In this document: piece after piece, positions 1 to 6,264 of the stretch
Layout: every line of letters begins with the position of its first letter
Position numbering within the stretch: position 1 is the first letter of the stretch
From: an uncultured Gammaproteobacteria bacterium
Lineage (GTDB): Bacteria; Pseudomonadota; Gammaproteobacteria; Steroidobacterales; GCA-2729495
Length of the DNA: 8,192 bases
Reading direction: 5' to 3'
Assembly: GCA_937958785.1 (NCBI GenBank)
Contig: CALGMY010000117.1
Location: forward strand, 1-8,192
Program-made: the position numbers and the translations under genes
The notes under the pieces: model-generated
What the model was told of the DNA's origin: nothing
The model's database searches: none
What the model saw: only the letters and a program-made list of their open reading frames with translations

Positions 1-978
1 GTCCCGGATGCTGCCAGCGAGGCCGCCGGCCGGCGCATCCTCGAGGTCGCGGCAGCCTGCAGGCCGGCGGATCGGTGCATCGCGCTCCTGTCCGGGGGCG
101 CCTCGTCGCTGCTGGTCCAGCCGGCCCCCGGCCTCACGCTCGCGGACAAGCAGGCGCTGACGCGCCGGCTGCTGGACTCCGGTGCCACGATCGGGGAGAT
201 CAACACGGTCCGGCGCCGGCTGTCCGTGATCAAGGGGGGACGCCTTGCCCGGCACATCGCGGCCGGTGAGATCCTGCTGTTCGCCATCTCCGACGTTCCC
301 GGCGACCACCTGGCCGATATCGGTTCGGGCCCGCTGACACCCGATCCGGCCTCGGCAGCCGAGGCCCGCGCCATCCTCGACCGCTACCGCATCCCCCTGA
401 ACGGTGCGGTCGCCCGGGTGCTCGAGGAGCTTCCATCGACGCACACCGCCGCCGCCGTCCCGGTGAGCAGCCAGATGGTCGCCTGTTCGGGCACGGCGGT
501 CGAAGCGGCGGCACGGGCTGCCCGCTCCGCCGGTTGGCAGGTCCGTATCCTGCCGGAGGCCACCGGACCCGCCCGGGCCGTGGCCGGGGAGCACGCTGGC
601 CTCGTGCGCGCGGCGCGAAGCCGGGGGGAGCGGGTGGCGCTGCTGTCCGGGGGCGAGACCACGGTGAACGTGGCAAGCGCGGGCGGCCGGGGCGGCCGCA
701 ACGGTGAGTACCTGCTGGCCCTCGCCCTCGAACTCGGCGCCCTGGCGGGCGTGCACGCCCTCGCGGCCGACACCGACGGCATCGATGGCACCGGTGACAG
801 TGCGGGTGCGCTGCTGACGCCCGACACCCTGGCCCGCGCGTCGGAGGCCAGGCTCGACGCCGCGGCGGCCCTGTCCGGCCATGGCAGCCACGACTTCTTC
901 GCCGCGCTCGGCGACCTGGTGGTGACGGGTCCCACCCGCACCAACGTCAACGACCTGCGGATCATCCTGGCCTGCTGA
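1..978 (+). CDS. ttuD: Glycerate 2-kinase (GckA/TtuD, MOFRL family), 5' partial
   Basis: This is the C-terminal 325 residues of a type-2 glycerate kinase, which phosphorylates D-glycerate to 2-phosphoglycerate with ATP in the cytoplasm. The frame is open from base 1, so the start lies upstream; the family is usually about 420 residues, so roughly 95 are missing. Visible family motifs are LLSGGASSLL near residue 30 of the fragment, the VIKGGRLA segment near residue 76, and AISDVPGD near residue 95. The C-terminal MOFRL domain (about residues 210-320) shows LLSGGETTV, GGRGGRNGEYLLALAL, AADTDGIDGTGDSAGA and VVTGPTRTNVNDL. The gene lies 70 nt before pyruvate kinase. A glycerate kinase-pyruvate kinase pairing is known from proteobacterial glyoxylate-carboligase and tartrate clusters, where glycerate is channelled to pyruvate. 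The family assignment is firm. The symbol follows common usage for this family (gckA is a synonym), and the upstream pathway partners cannot be seen. Confidence 0.93.
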   Translation, partial: VPDAASEAAGRRILEVAAACRPADRCIALLSGGASSLLVQPAPGLTLADKQALTRRLLDSGATIGEINTVRRRLSVIKGGRLARHIAAGEILLFAISDVPGDHLADIGSGPLTPDPASAAEARAILDRYRIPLNGAVARVLEELPSTHTAAAVPVSSQMVACSGTAVEAAARAARSAGWQVRILPEATGPARAVAGEHAGLVRAARSRGERVALLSGGETTVNVASAGGRGGRNGEYLLALALELGALAGVHALAADTDGIDGTGDSAGALLTPDTLARASEARLDAAAALSGHGSHDFFAALGDLVVTGPTRTNVNDLRIILAC

Positions 979-1003
979 GTCCGGCCGCAGTCCCGCGCTG
1001 CTG

Positions 1004-1012
1004 TGGGATAAT
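1004..1012 (+). promoter_or_regulatory. Candidate extended -10 promoter of pyk
   Basis: TGG followed by GATAAT (1007-1012) fits an extended -10 element (TGn-TATAAT-like). It lies 36 nt before the chosen pyruvate kinase ATG. No convincing -35 box is present at the expected distance, as is usual for extended -10 promoters. It would let pyk be transcribed apart from the upstream glycerate kinase gene, although read-through is also possible because no terminator is seen between them. Confidence 0.4.
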
Positions 1013-1027
1013 GCGGTGGTTATTGTT

Positions 1028-1040
1028 GTACCGGTGGTAC
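1028..1040 (+). promoter_or_regulatory. Short inverted repeat in the pyk leader
   Basis: GTACC-GGT-GGTAC is a perfect 5-bp inverted repeat with a 3-nt loop. It sits between the candidate -10 element and the pyk ATG at 1049. The right arm covers the only purine-rich GGTGG stretch that could serve as a weak ribosome binding site. It could be a small operator or a hairpin that tunes translation, but a 5-bp arm is short enough to arise by chance. Confidence 0.2.
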
Positions 1041-1048
1041 GTCCCGTC

Positions 1049-2482
1049 ATGCGCAGGACCAAGATCATCGCCACCCTCGGGCCCGCCACTGATGATCCCG
1101 AGATCCTCGGGAAGCTCATCAAGGCGGGCGCCGACGTGGTCAGGGTCAATTTCTCCCACGGTGGCGCCGGCGACCGGGAACGCCGCGTCCGCATGGTGCG
1201 CGAGGTCGCGGAGCGCTGCGGTCGCTACGTCGCGGTGCTGGGCGACCTCCAGGGGCCGAAGATCCGCATCCAGCGCTTCGTCGAGGGTGCGGTCCAGCTC
1301 GCCGAGGGCCAGCGCTTCCTGCTCGACCCGGCCATGGATGCCGCCGCGGGAACGGTGGCGGGCGTGGGCGTCGCCTACGCCGCCCTGAGTCGCGACGTGG
1401 CACCCGGCGATATCCTGCTGCTCGATGACGGGTTCATCACGCTGACCGTCGAGCAGGTGACCGGCACCCAGATCCACTGCATCGTCACCCAGGGGGGGCG
1501 GCTGGCCGACAACAAGGGCATCAACAAGCAGGGTGGGGGCCTCTCCGCACCCGCGCTGACCGACAAGGACCGGGAAGACGTGAAGCGCGCCGCCGCCCTG
1601 GGCGTCGACTGGCTGGCGGTGTCCTTCGTGCGTCGCGCCGAGGACCTGCACGAGGCCCGGACCCTGCTGCAGGAAGCCGGAGGCACGGCGCGGCTGGTCG
1701 CCAAGATCGAGCGGGCCGAGGCCATTGCGAACCTCGAGAGCATCATCGATGCCGCGGACGCGGTGATGGTTGCCCGGGGCGACCTGGGCGTCGAGATGGG
1801 CTATGCGGGCCTCACCGGGTTGCAGAAGAAGATCCTGAAGATGACCCGCCAGCGCCACAAGGTGGCCATCACCGCCACCCAGATGCTGGAATCGATGATC
1901 CACAGCCAGGTGCCCACCCGCGCCGAGGTGTCGGACATCGCCAATGCCGTGATGGACGGTACCGACGCCGTGATGCTGTCCGCGGAAACCGCGGTGGGCG
2001 AGTACCCGGTCCGCGCCGTCACCACCATGTCCGAGGTCTGCGTCGGTGCCGAGAGCTATTACCTGCGCCTCGGGCGGCCCAAGCACCGGGACGAGGACCG
2101 CTTTACCGCGGTTGACGAGGCCATCGCCATGGCCGTGATGTACACGGCCAACCACCTGCCCGTCACCGCCATCATCGCCCTCACCGAATCCGGGTCGACC
2201 CCGCTCTGGATGTCGCGCATCCGGTCCGACATTCCCATCTTCGCCTTCACCCGCCACGAGACCACCCGCCGGCGGGTGGTGATGTACCGGGGTGTGTACC
2301 CGGTCGAGTTCGACGTGACCCACACCGACATGGAGCGCATGTACCGGGAGGTCTTCCGGGTCCTGCTCGACATGGGGCATGTGCGGGTCGGCGACCTCGT
2401 GATCGTCACCAAGGGCGAGCTCACGGGTGTCGCGGGCAAGACCAACTCCATGCAGATCCTGCCGGTCACCGCCGAGACCTGA
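1049..2482 (+). CDS. pyk: Pyruvate kinase
   Basis: Converts PEP and ADP to pyruvate and ATP, the last step of glycolysis, in the cytoplasm. The 477-residue length from ATG 1049 is typical of bacterial enzymes. That start was chosen because the protein then begins MRRTKIIATLGPA as in the family; a GTG at 1016 in the same frame would add 11 residues unlike the family. Motifs in order are RVNFSHG with Arg32, GDLQGPKIR (about 66-74), a B-domain lid (about 75-165), SFVRRAEDL (192-200) and the signature VAKIERAEAI with catalytic Lys219 and metal ligand Glu221. MVARGDLGVE follows with Asp245, then ITATQMLESM with Thr277 and the helix PTRAEVSDIANAVMDGTDAV. A full C-domain ends in TKGELTGVAGKTNSMQI. 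All catalytic and metal-binding residues expected for the family are present. Its position after glycerate kinase suggests a role in feeding glyoxylate- or tartrate-derived glycerate into pyruvate as well as general glycolysis. Whether it is the PykA-like or PykF-like isozyme cannot be decided by eye. Confidence 0.97.
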   Translation: MRRTKIIATLGPATDDPEILGKLIKAGADVVRVNFSHGGAGDRERRVRMVREVAERCGRYVAVLGDLQGPKIRIQRFVEGAVQLAEGQRFLLDPAMDAAAGTVAGVGVAYAALSRDVAPGDILLLDDGFITLTVEQVTGTQIHCIVTQGGRLADNKGINKQGGGLSAPALTDKDREDVKRAAALGVDWLAVSFVRRAEDLHEARTLLQEAGGTARLVAKIERAEAIANLESIIDAADAVMVARGDLGVEMGYAGLTGLQKKILKMTRQRHKVAITATQMLESMIHSQVPTRAEVSDIANAVMDGTDAVMLSAETAVGEYPVRAVTTMSEVCVGAESYYLRLGRPKHRDEDRFTAVDEAIAMAVMYTANHLPVTAIIALTESGSTPLWMSRIRSDIPIFAFTRHETTRRRVVMYRGVYPVEFDVTHTDMERMYREVFRVLLDMGHVRVGDLVIVTKGELTGVAGKTNSMQILPVTAET

Positions 2483-2521
2483 CCCGCGCTGACCAAGCAG
2501 TGAATGGCCCCCGCCGGCCGG

Positions 2522-2549
2522 TTGGCGGCCCGCGGCCGGCGGCTATACT
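2522..2549 (+). promoter_or_regulatory. Sigma70-type promoter for the SDR-transporter unit
   Basis: TTGGCG (2522-2527) and TATACT (2544-2549) are separated by 16 nt and match the -35/-10 consensus well in an otherwise very GC-rich stretch. The predicted transcript start, near 2556, leaves a leader of about 22 nt before the ATG at 2578. This supports that ATG over the upstream in-frame GTG at 2500, which would lie before the promoter. Confidence 0.6.
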
Positions 2550-2577
2550 GCCCGCGGCAATTTCAGGGCAGGTGGTC

Positions 2578-3333
2578 ATGGGCGGAATTTCTTCGCTACG
2601 GGCGTGGCTGGTCACGCTGGCGTGCATCGCGGGGCTGCCGGCCCACGGGGCCGATCTGGTGCTGGTGGCGGGAGCCACGGGCGGCACCGGCCGGGAGGTC
2701 GTGGCACAGCTCGTGGCCGCCGGGTACCCGGTGCGGGCACTGGTTCGGGACCCGGACGCGGCCCGCGGCACCCTGGGCGACGGGCCCGGGTATGTCCGGG
2801 GCGACGTGCGTGACCGGGCCAGCCTCGACGCTGCGATGCAGGGCGTCCGCTTCGTCATCGTGACCATTGGCGCCACCCGCAAGGACCCGGCCAACGGGCC
2901 CGAGTTCGTCGACTACCAGGGGGTCCGCAACCTGGCCGACGCAGCGGCCGCGGCCAGGGTGGACCAGCTGGTCCTGGTGTCCTCCTCCGGGGTGACCCGG
3001 AAGGATCACGTCCTGAACCGCATGTTCGACAACGTCCTCGTCTGGAAAGGCAAGGGCGAGGAGGCCGTCCGCGAGAGCGGCGTGGCCTACACCATCGTCC
3101 GCCCCGGCGGCCTGACCAACAAGCCGGGGGGCGAGACCGGCCTGCGCTTCGAGCAGGGTGACCAGGGCAGCGGGATCGTGACCCGGGCCGATGTCGCCCG
3201 TGTCTGCATCGCGGCCCTGAAATCGCCGGCGGCGCGCAGCCGCACCTTCGAGCTCTTCAGCGGCGAGGGTGGGCCCGACATCGACTGGGATGCGGCCTTC
3301 GGCAAGCTCGCAGCCGACGGGGGTCAGCCGTGA
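2578..3333 (+). CDS. NAD(P)-binding atypical SDR/NmrA-like protein with apparent signal peptide
   Basis: A 251-residue Rossmann-fold protein of the atypical short-chain dehydrogenase group (SDR_a5/NmrA-like). The dinucleotide-binding loop GATGGTG lies at 32-38 after the beta strand DLVLVA. It is followed by ALVRDPD (54-60), typical of NADP-preferring members, then GDVRD (75-79), VDYQGVRNLADAA (111-123), LVLVSSSGVT (131-140) and TIVRPGG (172-178). The usual YxxxK dyad is not evident; WKGKGEEAVRESG occupies its place, as in atypical SDRs. The start at ATG 2578 has an AGGTGG ribosome site and fits the promoter at 2522-2549; an in-frame GTG at 2500 would add a Pro/Arg-rich stretch. Residues 1-24 look like a short Sec signal peptide, with Arg8, a hydrophobic core AWLVTLACIAGLPA and a possible cleavage after AHG, which is odd for a nucleotide-cofactor enzyme. 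The stop overlaps the next gene by 4 nt. The substrate is unknown. Confidence 0.85.
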   Translation: MGGISSLRAWLVTLACIAGLPAHGADLVLVAGATGGTGREVVAQLVAAGYPVRALVRDPDAARGTLGDGPGYVRGDVRDRASLDAAMQGVRFVIVTIGATRKDPANGPEFVDYQGVRNLADAAAAARVDQLVLVSSSGVTRKDHVLNRMFDNVLVWKGKGEEAVRESGVAYTIVRPGGLTNKPGGETGLRFEQGDQGSGIVTRADVARVCIAALKSPAARSRTFELFSGEGGPDIDWDAAFGKLAADGGQP

Positions 3334-4646
3334 GCAGCGCCGCCACGCAGCCTGGATTGCTCGGCCGCCTGCTCGGCCGTACGGCGCGCATCGAGCCTGG
3401 CGAGGCCCAGCCGGTCGTCAGCGCGTTCCTGCTGTTCTTCTGCGTGCTGGGGGGCTATTTCGCGGTCCGGCCGGTGCGGGAGACCATGGGCACGGTGCTC
3501 GGTTCGGACCGGGTCAGCGACCTGTACGTCGTGACCTGGATCGTCTCCCTGGCCGTCGTGCCCCTGTACGGCTGGGCCTGCACCAAGTTCCGGCGCAGTG
3601 CCTTCCTGCCCTGGATCTATGGCGTCGTGGCCCTGTCCCTGGCGGGGGTCGGGCTGATGCTGGCCGGGGACGAGGCCAACGTCTTCGTGGCCCAGTTCTT
3701 CTACGTCTGGATCAGCGTCCTCAACCTCTTCATCGTCTCGGTGTTCTGGAGCTTCCTGCTCGAGCTGTTCGATGCCAACCAGACCCGTCGACTGTTTGGC
3801 GTCATCGCCGCCGGCGGCACCACCGGGGCCCTGGTCGGGCCGCTGCTCACGGACCTCACGGTGCAGTCCATCGGCAACCCTGGCGTGCTGTTCATGGGGG
3901 CCGGGGCCTTCGTCATCGCCATCCTCCTGCAGCGCAACCTGATCCGGGTCTGGTCCTCACTCCCCGTCGACCCCTCGGCCCCCCGGGCGCCCGACCGGCC
4001 CATGGGCGGCAATCCGTTCTCTGGCTTCACGCTGGTGCTGAAGTCGCCCTACCTGCTCGGCATCTCGCTGTTCGTCATCCTGCTGGCCTCGGTCAACACC
4101 TTCCTCTACTTCGAGCAGCTGCGCCTGGTGAGCGAGACCTTCACCGACAACGAGCAGCGTACCCAGGTGTTCGCCCGCCTCGACTACATCGTCCAGGGGC
4201 TCACGGTGCTGCTGCAGCTGTTCGTCACGGGCCGGGTCGCGTCCCGCCTGGGGGTGGTGGCCCTGCTCACCATCGTCCCGCTGATCATGGTCGGCGGGTT
4301 CCTGGGCCTCGCGGCCGTGAACACCTTCGCCGTGCTGGCGGTCGTGTTCGTCGCCCGGCGGGTGGGCGAATACGCCTTCATCCGGCCGGGCCGGGAGATG
4401 CTGTTCAGCCTCGTGGACACCGAGACCAAGTACAAGGCCAAGAACCTCATCGACGTGCCGGTCTACCGGGGCGGCGATGCCTTGTCGGCCCAGGTAAAGA
4501 CAGCCCTGGAAGCCGGCGGGCTGACGAACGCAGGCGTGGCCCTGCTGGGGGCTGGCCTCGCGGCCGCCTGGGCCCTGAACGGGTGGTGGCTGGGCCGGCG
4601 GCAGGCCACGGGCGGCGCCTCTGCCGGCACTACCCGCGAGACCTGA
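3330..4646 (+). CDS. NTP/NDP exchange transporter-like membrane protein (TLC/MFS-like)
   Basis: A 438-residue polytopic inner-membrane protein with about twelve hydrophobic segments. The N-terminal part has FLLFFCVLGGYFAVRPVRET (33-52), whose RPVRE element resembles the start of the nucleotide-exchange (ATP/ADP translocase, TLC) family and its bacterial MFS-like relatives. Further similar features are WSFLLELFDANQTRRLFGVI (140-159) followed by AGGTTGALVGP, and near the C-terminus FVARRVGEYAFIRPGREMLF with a KYKAKNLIDVPVYRGGDAL segment. A hydrophilic loop at about 206-232, rich in Pro, Arg and Asp, divides the two halves. It starts at a GTG inside the upstream stop (GTGA overlap, GGGGG just before), so it is probably translationally coupled to the SDR gene. 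Substrate cannot be inferred: true nucleotide exchange is established for intracellular bacteria and plastids, whereas relatives in free-living bacteria are largely uncharacterised. Confidence 0.8.
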   Translation: MSSAATQPGLLGRLLGRTARIEPGEAQPVVSAFLLFFCVLGGYFAVRPVRETMGTVLGSDRVSDLYVVTWIVSLAVVPLYGWACTKFRRSAFLPWIYGVVALSLAGVGLMLAGDEANVFVAQFFYVWISVLNLFIVSVFWSFLLELFDANQTRRLFGVIAAGGTTGALVGPLLTDLTVQSIGNPGVLFMGAGAFVIAILLQRNLIRVWSSLPVDPSAPRAPDRPMGGNPFSGFTLVLKSPYLLGISLFVILLASVNTFLYFEQLRLVSETFTDNEQRTQVFARLDYIVQGLTVLLQLFVTGRVASRLGVVALLTIVPLIMVGGFLGLAAVNTFAVLAVVFVARRVGEYAFIRPGREMLFSLVDTETKYKAKNLIDVPVYRGGDALSAQVKTALEAGGLTNAGVALLGAGLAAAWALNGWWLGRRQATGGASAGTTRET

Positions 4647-4732
4647 CCGGCGACGGTCCCTGCCCGAAACCCCACGAAAACCCCGCAAATCGTCGCTGAC
4701 GGGGCCGGCGGCGCCGGGTAGGGTCTGGGCGC

Positions 4733-4981
4733 ATGGAACTCGACATCGAGGCCCTGCTGCGCCTCCCGGCGGCTGACCGGCTGGCGCTGGCCGACCTGCT
4801 CCGCCGCAGTGTGGGGCATCCCCGGGACGTGGAGTTGCTCGACCTGCCGGCCTGGCAGCGGGCGCATCTGGATACGCTCCTGCGCCGGTGGTGCGGGCGG
4901 CCGGAGGGGGCGAGCCCCCAGGATCCCGGGCCCCAAAAAAAAGAAGCCCCACCGAAGTGGGGCTTCCGGGCAGGCACTTGA
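4733..4981 (+). CDS. Doubtful small ORF, N-terminal part resembling addiction-module antitoxin component
   Basis: 82 codons from ATG 4733. Residues 1-53 (ALLRLPAADRLALADLLRRS, then LPAWQRAHLDTLLRRW) resemble the short helical pattern of putative addiction-module antitoxin components (Unstab_antitox-type), with a leucine-rich LPxxxRxxLAxxLL helix. The last 25 or so residues are encoded by the intrinsic terminator of the opposite strand and are unlike any domain, so the ORF may be a decayed or spurious gene. No toxin gene follows. A weak promoter-like pair, CTGACG and TAGGGT with a 17-nt spacer, ends only 8 nt before the ATG and would imply a nearly leaderless transcript. Apart from this ORF and the terminator, the stretch 4647-4991 shows no other gene. 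Confidence 0.35.
   Translation: MELDIEALLRLPAADRLALADLLRRSVGHPRDVELLDLPAWQRAHLDTLLRRWCGRPEGASPQDPGPQKKEAPPKWGFRAGT
4935..4966 (-). terminator. Intrinsic terminator of the cohesin/PEP-CTERM unit
   Basis: On the minus strand GAAGCCCCAC pairs perfectly with GTGGGGCTTC around a TTCG loop closed by a C-G pair (the very stable cUUCGg tetraloop). It is followed directly by a run of eight T (4942-4935). The hairpin starts 25 nt after the stop codon at 4992. It therefore ends the minus-strand unit running from the dockerin gene through both cohesin genes. Confidence 0.95.
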
Positions 4982-4991
4982 AGGCGTCGGA

Positions 4992-5570
4992 CTAGGCAGC
5001 CAGCTTGCGCCGCACCACCAGACCACCGAGGGCGGTGGCCAGCAGCAGCAGGGCGCCCGGCGCCGGAACGACCTGGACATCCGCCTGGGTGTAGCTGTTG
5101 GGGATGTACTCGGCCGAGTCAGCGTCGAACCAACCCGTCGCGATGCCGCCGTCATCGTTGATCACGATGCTGGCAGCGCCGCCGGCGATGGCGTTGAACG
5201 TCAGTACCGCCACGTTGTAAACACCCGGGCTGCCGGACGTGGCCGACGGGGTCTCCACGTCGAACACGGTCGGGTTCGCGGTCGTCGGGCTGTTCTTGAC
5301 GAACACGTTCCAGGGGGCCAGGGCGGCGCCGCTCACGTACGAGACCACGGAGGAGTTGAACGCCAGACCCATGGTCGCTGCGAACGTGTTGGGCACATCC
5401 GCCTTGACGAACACGAAGAAGTTCTGGCCCGGCGTCACGAGCAGGTTGCTCGTGCCCGTGTTGGGGTCATTGGTGAGGCTCGCCGAGATGTTGACCGTCG
5501 CTGCCATGCCCGCGGAGGAGCCCAGCAGCGCCAGGACACCCAGCGTCTTGGTGATGATTGAAGTTCTCAT
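4992..5570 (-). CDS. Cohesin-like domain protein with PEP-CTERM-type sorting tail (copy A)
   Basis: A 192-residue exported protein. ATG 5570 has AGGAA 7 nt upstream. Residues 1-23 are a Sec signal peptide (MRTSIITKTLGVLALLGSSA, cleavage near GMA-A). About residues 25-145 are beta-rich and follow a cohesin pattern: LVTPGQNFFVFVKADV, then FAATMGLAFNSSVVSYVSG, then VAVLTFNAIAGGAASIVI, matching the PGxxFxVxV, LxFNSxVVxYVSG and LTFNAxxxG elements of cohesins. A conserved GWFDADSAEYIPN segment follows. The last 25 residues (168-192) form a sorting tail: VPAPGALLLL, a hydrophobic stretch, then RRK. This is the VPxP variant of PEP-CTERM, processed by an exosortase, which would have to be encoded elsewhere. 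It is the third gene of the minus-strand set, 33 nt after copy B, and is followed by the terminator at 4935-4966. It probably binds the dockerin of the 6265-7422 product, by inference from family knowledge only. Confidence 0.88.
   Translation of the reverse strand: MRTSIITKTLGVLALLGSSAGMAATVNISASLTNDPNTGTSNLLVTPGQNFFVFVKADVPNTFAATMGLAFNSSVVSYVSGAALAPWNVFVKNSPTTANPTVFDVETPSATSGSPGVYNVAVLTFNAIAGGAASIVINDDGGIATGWFDADSAEYIPNSYTQADVQVVPAPGALLLLATALGGLVVRRKLAA
5239..5339 (-). repeat. Near-identical 101-nt block, copy A (pairs with 5872-5972)
   Basis: This block and 5872-5972 align without gaps over 101 nt with four mismatches, all in a 10-nt segment between two perfect runs of 38 nt (5239-5276) and 53 nt (5287-5339). 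It encodes the VSGAALAPWNVFVKNSP and TVFDVETPSAT region of the cohesin-like domain. Flanking parts of the two genes are visibly more diverged. Confidence 0.95.
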
Positions 5571-5603
5571 GTGTTGGTTCCTGTTCTTGTCTGGACTGGG
5601 GAC

Positions 5604-6173
5604 TTAGGCCTTCTGGGCACGGCGACGCAGGGTGGCCAGACCGCCGATCGCGCTCACGAACAGCCAGGCCGCCGCAGGCACCGGCACCGGGGCCGGGTTC
5701 TGCACGACGATGTTGGCGTTCGTGTACGTGTTCGGGATGTACTCCGCCGTATCCGCGTCAAACCAGCCCGTGAAGGTGCCGCCGTCATCGTTGATCACGA
5801 TGTTGGCAGCGCCCGCGGCGATGGCATTGAACGTCAGGATGGCGACGTTATACACAGCCGGGTTGGCGCCGGTGGCCGACGGGGTCTCCACGTCGAACAC
5901 GGTCGGGTTGGCGGTCACGGGGCTGTTCTTGACGAACACGTTCCAGGGGGCCAGGGCGGCGCCGCTCACGTAGGCCACGGTGGCCGAGTTGAACGACAGG
6001 CCCATGGTCGCCGCGAACGTGTTGGGCACGTTGGCGCTGACGGTGACGGTGAAGCTCTGCCCGACGATCGGGTTGAGCGTGCTCGGCGTGATCGTGACCG
6101 TCGCGGCCATGCCCGCCGAGGATCCCAGCAGAGCGAGAACTCCGAGGGTCCTGGTGATGATTGACGTCTTCAT
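5604..6173 (-). CDS. Cohesin-like domain protein with PEP-CTERM-type sorting tail (copy B)
   Basis: A 189-residue paralogue of the protein encoded at 4992-5570. ATG 6173 was chosen because it aligns with the copy A start (MKTSIITRTLGVLALLGSSA) and has GGGGA 7-8 nt upstream; an in-frame GTG at 6188 would place the ribosome site inside the gene. A signal peptide (1-23) is followed by the cohesin-like domain (about 25-140), which lacks the roughly 7-residue insertion near the N-terminus of copy A. About 87 of 103 residues from VPNTFAATMG to the IPNTYT segment are identical to copy A by direct comparison. The sorting tail (163-189) differs: VPVPAAAWLF, a hydrophobic stretch, then RRR, a common PEP-CTERM variant (VPLPAAAWLF type). 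It lies 91 nt after the dockerin gene and 33 nt before copy A, with no terminator in either gap, consistent with one operon. Predicted to be exported and exosortase-processed. Confidence 0.88.
   Translation of the reverse strand: MKTSIITRTLGVLALLGSSAGMAATVTITPSTLNPIVGQSFTVTVSANVPNTFAATMGLSFNSATVAYVSGAALAPWNVFVKNSPVTANPTVFDVETPSATGANPAVYNVAILTFNAIAAGAANIVINDDGGTFTGWFDADTAEYIPNTYTNANIVVQNPAPVPVPAAAWLFVSAIGGLATLRRRAQKA
5872..5972 (-). repeat. Near-identical 101-nt block, copy B (pairs with 5239-5339)
   Basis: Partner of 5239-5339: perfect runs at 5872-5909 and 5920-5972 separated by a 10-nt segment holding all four mismatches. It marks the tandem gene duplication and possibly a later gene-conversion tract. 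Confidence 0.95.
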
Positions 6174-6264
6174 GCGTGTATTCCCCACTTGGTTCGTGTT
6201 TTCAGAGAGCTAGGTTGTTGAGGGTGTCGATTTCTGGCTTCAGTACTAATTTCGTAGGCAATCG

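Noticed and set aside
962..2380. 472-codon open frame on the minus strand opposite pyruvate kinase, rich in His, Gly and Asp
   Set aside because: It is the antisense shadow of a clearly recognisable pyk in GC-rich DNA; the protein has no domain pattern, only low-complexity composition.
3269..4699. 476-codon plus-strand frame overlapping the transporter
   Set aside because: Shifted-frame shadow of the membrane protein; the translation is Arg/Pro/Gly-rich without hydrophobic segments or motifs, whereas the chosen frame has twelve membrane segments.
4647..4710. Terminator after the transporter gene, from GCGACG near 4651 and CGTCGC near 4691, or CCCCG/CGGGG
   Set aside because: Short, widely spaced arms with no T-run, so not supportable as an intrinsic terminator.
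4809..6164. Plus-strand frames opposite the two cohesin-like genes (for example 4809-5561 and 5571-6164)
   Set aside because: They mirror each other only because the real minus-strand genes are paralogues. The translations are Arg/Gly/Val-rich with no fold, and the minus frames have signal peptides, ribosome sites and sorting tails.
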